Source of the DNA: CAZMGG01 sp964565715
Lineage (GTDB): Bacteria; Planctomycetota; UBA1135; UBA2386
Length of the DNA: 8,153 bases
Direction of reading: 5' to 3'
Assembly: GCA_964565715.1 (NCBI GenBank)
Contig: CAZMGG010000192.1
Coordinates: 1-8,153 of the forward strand
This document shows positions 6,622 to 8,153 of this stretch, piece after piece; within the stretch, counting starts at the first letter, position 1; each line of letters begins with the position of its first letter. The notes beneath the pieces are model-generated. The model was given only the letters and a program-made list of their open reading frames with translations. It did no database searches and was not told the origin of the DNA. Made by a program: the position numbers and the translations under genes.

Positions 6622-7358
6622 CCGCGCACGGTCCATCGGCGTGGCTCGCGGCCGCATGGCTGTCGTTGATGGTGGTCGGCGGGCTGCCGGCGCAGGCGGA
6701 TCCCGCCGCACGCGCGGCGGCGCTGTATGACAGCGGCCGACACGAGGAGGCCCATGCGGCCTTCACGGCCCTGCTGGCCGATCCGGCCCACGATCGCGCC
6801 GACGCACACTTCGGCCTCGGCAACTGCGCGTTCCGGCTCGGCCGCCACGCCGAGGCCATCCTGCACTATCGGGCGGCGCACCGGCTGCGGCCGCGGGACG
6901 GCGAGGTGTGGTGGAACCTGCGTCTCACCGAGCAGCACCTCGGCGTCGGCGACCGCGCGCCGGAATCGCTCGCCGCGGTCGTCCTTGGGCTCCTGCGGTC
7001 CTTCACCGAGACCGAACTGCTCGCCCTGGCGGTGATCCTGCAGTCGGCGGGGCTGCTCGGGCTGCTCTTCGCGGGCGGCCATCGCCGGCAGCGTCGGCTC
7101 TGCTGGGGCGCGCTGCTCTTGGGCATCCTGCTCGGCGCGGCCGGGCTGCACCGCCGCTGGCTCGCGCCGCAGGAGGGCGTCGTGCTGGCGCCCGCGGCCG
7201 CGGTGCGCGGCGAGCCGCATCGCTCGCTGCCGGCCCGGTTCGAACTGCAGGCCGGCGAGCGGGTGACCGTGCACGAGCACAGCGACCGCTGGGCGAGGGT
7301 GGGCTCCGCCCAGGGCGGCGGCTGGGTCGAACGCGAAGCACTCGGGCTCGTGGACTGA
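6618..7358 (+). CDS. batE: BatE-like TPR/SH3 membrane protein
   Basis: A 246-residue protein whose ATG overlaps the batD stop (ATGA) and is preceded by GGAGGG at good spacing. The signal peptide covers about 1-27 (hydrophobic 8-22, L-P-A-Q-A before D28). Two TPR units follow: A-A-L-Y-D-S-G-R-H-E-E-A-H-A-A-F (34-49), and F-G-L-G-N-C-A-F-R-L-G-R-H-A-E-A-I-L-H-Y-R (65-85) leading into L-R-P-R-D and W-W-N-L (98-101). Two transmembrane helices lie at about 134-152 and 161-177, joined by a short Arg/His-rich loop. The C-terminus (about 186-244) is a bacterial SH3-like domain: G-E-R-V-T-V-H-E-H-S-D-R-W-A-R-V, then G-G-G-W-V-E-R-E-A-L. TPR, two membrane spans and SH3 in this order right after BatD is the BatE architecture. 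By topology both the TPR and SH3 parts face the periplasm. It is the last gene of the cluster; a structured element begins 25 bp past its stop. Confidence 0.87.
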   Translation: MTAHGPSAWLAAAWLSLMVVGGLPAQADPAARAAALYDSGRHEEAHAAFTALLADPAHDRADAHFGLGNCAFRLGRHAEAILHYRAAHRLRPRDGEVWWNLRLTEQHLGVGDRAPESLAAVVLGLLRSFTETELLALAVILQSAGLLGLLFAGGHRRQRRLCWGALLLGILLGAAGLHRRWLAPQEGVVLAPAAAVRGEPHRSLPARFELQAGERVTVHEHSDRWARVGSAQGGGWVEREALGLVD

Positions 7359-7382
7359 CAGGCGGCCGGCCGGACTGCAAGG

Positions 7383-7426
7383 ATGGCAAGGTCCTGACTG
7401 TCACCTTGACAGTCCCGCCTTGTCAT
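7383..7426. terminator. Two-part hairpin after the Bat cluster: terminator or operator
   Basis: The inner arms GACTGTCA (7396-7403) and TGACAGTC (7407-7414) are perfect around CCT. The outer arms ATGGCAAGG (7383-7391) and CCTTGTCAT (7418-7426) pair over 9 bp with one G-U in RNA. An asymmetric 4/3-nt internal loop lies between the stems. As RNA this is a long hairpin well placed to end the Bat transcript, though no T-run follows. As DNA, TGTCA-CCT-TGACA is a compact palindromic operator candidate for hsp20. TTGACA (7406-7411) matches a -35 box, but no reasonable -10 is found 16-18 bp downstream. The structure is certain; the role is not. Confidence 0.5.
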
Positions 7427-7476
7427 GGGACGCGCGGCCTGGGGAGACCCCGCGGTACGGACATTGCTTCGCTGCG

Positions 7477-7536
7477 CCCCGTCGCGGCGCCACGGGTGGC
7501 GTCGCACCGGGGCCCCGGGCGAGCTCCGCGACGGGG
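7477..7536 (+). other. Candidate three-way-junction RNA in the hsp20 leader
   Basis: A perfect 11-bp helix joins CCCCGTCGCGG (7477-7487) with CCGCGACGGGG (7526-7536), extendable by a G-U pair (7476/7537). The enclosed 38 nt hold two more hairpins. CGCCA/TGGCG (7488-7492/7497-7501) closes a CGGG loop. CGC-CCGG/CCGG-GCG (7503-7510/7515-7521, with A7506 bulged) closes GGCC; its core CCGGGGCCCCGG (7507-7518) is itself a palindrome. It lies 35 nt before the hsp20 ATG and abuts the hairpin covering the ribosome binding site. It resembles no riboswitch or ROSE element that I recognise. High G+C raises the chance of pairing, but an 11-bp perfect helix with both inner arms paired is notable. Confidence 0.5.
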
Positions 7537-7538
7537 TC

Positions 7539-7565
7539 CCTCCAGGCATCCCAAACCAATGGAGG
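7539..7565 (+). promoter_or_regulatory. Hairpin masking the hsp20 ribosome binding site: candidate RNA thermometer
   Basis: The Shine-Dalgarno GGAGG (7561-7565) sits six bases before the hsp20 ATG. TGGAGG (7560-7565) is fully complementary to CCTCCA (7539-7544). The helix can continue with GG/CC (7545-7546/7556-7557) across a bulged AA (7558-7559), leaving a 9-nt loop. Sequestering the ribosome site in a bulged, moderately stable hairpin is the known logic of RNA thermometers in small heat-shock genes. A competing pairing, GGGGT (7533-7537) with ATCCC (7548-7552), could release the site. The complementarity is seen; thermosensing is inferred. Confidence 0.5.
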
Positions 7566-7571
7566 CAACGA

Positions 7572-8018
7572 ATGCGATACCTGACTGACCGTCCCGTGCG
7601 GACCCATGGGTCATTGCTCGATTTCCCCCGTTCCGTCGAGGACATCTTCCAGCGCTTCTGGGGCACCATGCCCGCCATGGGCCCGACGACCTGGCAGCCG
7701 GCCGCCGACGTGGTCGAGACGCCGCAGGCCTATCTGCTGCACCTCGATCTCCCCGGCATCGATCCGGAACTGGTCGACGTGACCCTCACCGGCGAGGTGC
7801 TCACCATCCGCGGCGAGAAGCGGGCGCCGGAGAAGGGTGAGAACGACAACTGGCTGCTCAATGAGCGGGCCGCCAGCACCTTCGAGCGATCCTTCACGCT
7901 GCCGAGCGTGGCGCAGAAGGGCGAGATCCAGGCCGAGGCCCGACATGGCGTGCTGACCGTCCGGATCCCGAAGGCGAAGGAGGCCCAGCCCCTGCGGGTG
8001 CAGATCAAGAAGGCGTGA
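7572..8018 (+). CDS. hsp20: Small heat-shock protein, Hsp20 / alpha-crystallin family
   Basis: A 148-residue ATP-independent holdase chaperone that would bind unfolding proteins in the cytoplasm as an oligomer. The frame stays open upstream to 7425, but the ATG at 7572 has a clear GGAGG and matches the family's normal N-terminus and length. The variable N-terminal arm (1-40) contains the L-L-D-F...F-Q-R-F-W segment. The alpha-crystallin domain (about 41-135) begins W-Q-P-A-A-D-V-V-E-T. It includes D-L-P-G-I (59-63), L-T-I-R-G-E-K (77-83), F-E-R-S-F-T-L-P (104-111) and the signature G-V-L-T-V-R-I-P-K (126-134). The short C-terminal tail has V-Q-I (143-145) in the place of the I-x-I oligomerisation motif. 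No signal peptide is present. It stands alone after the Bat cluster with its own 213-bp structured leader. No CIRCE-type element is visible. Confidence 0.95.
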   Translation: MRYLTDRPVRTHGSLLDFPRSVEDIFQRFWGTMPAMGPTTWQPAADVVETPQAYLLHLDLPGIDPELVDVTLTGEVLTIRGEKRAPEKGENDNWLLNERAASTFERSFTLPSVAQKGEIQAEARHGVLTVRIPKAKEAQPLRVQIKKA

Positions 8019-8034
8019 GCTGCGGCTTTCCGAC

Positions 8035-8065
8035 GCTGTCCGCCGGCCGCCCGCCGGCGGGCAGC
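8035..8065. terminator. Strong hairpin between convergent hsp20 and minus-strand gene
   Basis: A 13-bp stem (8035-8047 with 8053-8065, one G-U/T-G position) closes a 5-nt loop CGCCC. It starts 16 nt after the hsp20 stop and 17 nt beyond the stop of the convergent gene. The position between two converging stops suits a bidirectional terminator. Neither side has a real T-run, so a Rho-independent mechanism in the classical sense is not assured. Confidence 0.6.
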
Positions 8066-8082
8066 TCCATTCCCCAACCCGA

Positions 8083-8153
8083 TCAGCGGCGCTCGAACCG
8101 CCAGCCCAGGATGAACGTGTCGATCGCCGGCGAAACCGGCGGCACCGCATCGG
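8083..8153 (-). CDS. 3' end of a minus-strand gene, possible outer-membrane protein
   Basis: Read on the minus strand, the last 71 bases give D-A-V-P-P-V-S-P-A-I-D-T-F-I-L-G-W-R-F-E-R-R and a TGA stop at 8085-8083. The start lies outside the window. The final alternating segment T-F-I-L-G-W-R-F ends in aromatic residues, like the last strand of many outer-membrane beta-barrels, though the terminal E-R-R is not the classic ending. G/C-ending codons dominate, and the stop sits neatly beside the shared terminator hairpin. With only 22 residues visible, the protein family is a guess and the frame itself is probable rather than certain. Confidence 0.5.
   Translation of the reverse strand, partial: DAVPPVSPAIDTFILGWRFERR

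Noticed and set aside
4228..6711. An 827-codon minus-strand open frame opposite the Bat cluster
   Set aside because: It is arginine- and alanine-rich shadow coding typical of GC-rich DNA; the plus-strand genes show signal peptides, hallmark motifs and stop/start overlaps.
7406..7411. TTGACA as a -35 box of an hsp20 promoter, or CACCTTGAC as a heat-shock sigma -35
   Set aside because: No acceptable -10 (TATAAT-like or CCCCAT-like) lies at normal spacing, and the bases are already explained as part of a perfect inverted repeat.
7425..7571. An N-terminal extension of Hsp20 from a start at 7425
   Set aside because: It would add 49 Arg/Gly/Pro-rich residues unlike the family; the ATG at 7572 has GGAGG six bases upstream and gives the normal length.

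Overview
The window is about 8.1 kb of very GC-rich bacterial DNA with strong G/C preference at third codon positions. The gene set suggests a Gram-negative-type bacterium, most plausibly a high-GC planctomycete or a relative. The clues are a secreted HEAT-repeat protein, three signal peptides ending in an A-Q-like cleavage site, a BatC/BatD/BatE-type cluster, and a fragment resembling the C-terminus of an outer-membrane protein. This placement is inferred from gene style, not from a marker gene.

Layout. Bases 1-221 hold no gene I can support; they end in two adjacent short hairpins (143-182). At 222-1223 (+) is a probable lipoprotein with two beta-rich domains, the first resembling emfourin-type protease inhibitors and the second Ig-like. 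It converges on a long secreted HEAT-repeat protein at 1266-3011 (-). A 144-bp divergent spacer (3012-3155) follows, with three separate inverted repeats: a near-perfect 19-bp palindrome, a small 5-bp-arm repeat, and an AT-rich 10-bp-arm repeat. To its right is an intact AAA/DUF4143 ATPase with a C-terminal PD-(D/E)XK-like nuclease fold (3156-4331, +).

Next is a tightly coupled three-gene cluster: a TPR protein (BatC-like, 4415-5203), BatD (5206-6621) and a TPR-TM-TM-SH3 protein (BatE-like, 6618-7358). These are the downstream genes of the Bat ('aerotolerance') operon. The usual upstream partners (MoxR ATPase, DUF58 protein, VWA-domain BatA/BatB) are absent, and their expected place is taken by the DUF4143 ATPase and the HEAT gene. 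The proteins are envelope-facing and probably form a membrane complex with TPR and SH3 interaction surfaces in the periplasm.

The right end carries a small heat-shock protein (Hsp20, 7572-8018). Its 213-bp leader is unusually structured: a two-part hairpin after the Bat cluster, a possible three-way RNA junction closed by a perfect 11-bp helix, and a hairpin that pairs directly with the Hsp20 ribosome binding site. This looks like a candidate RNA thermometer and is the most interesting item in the window. A strong hairpin separates hsp20 from the convergent 3' end of a minus-strand gene that runs off the edge (8083-8153).
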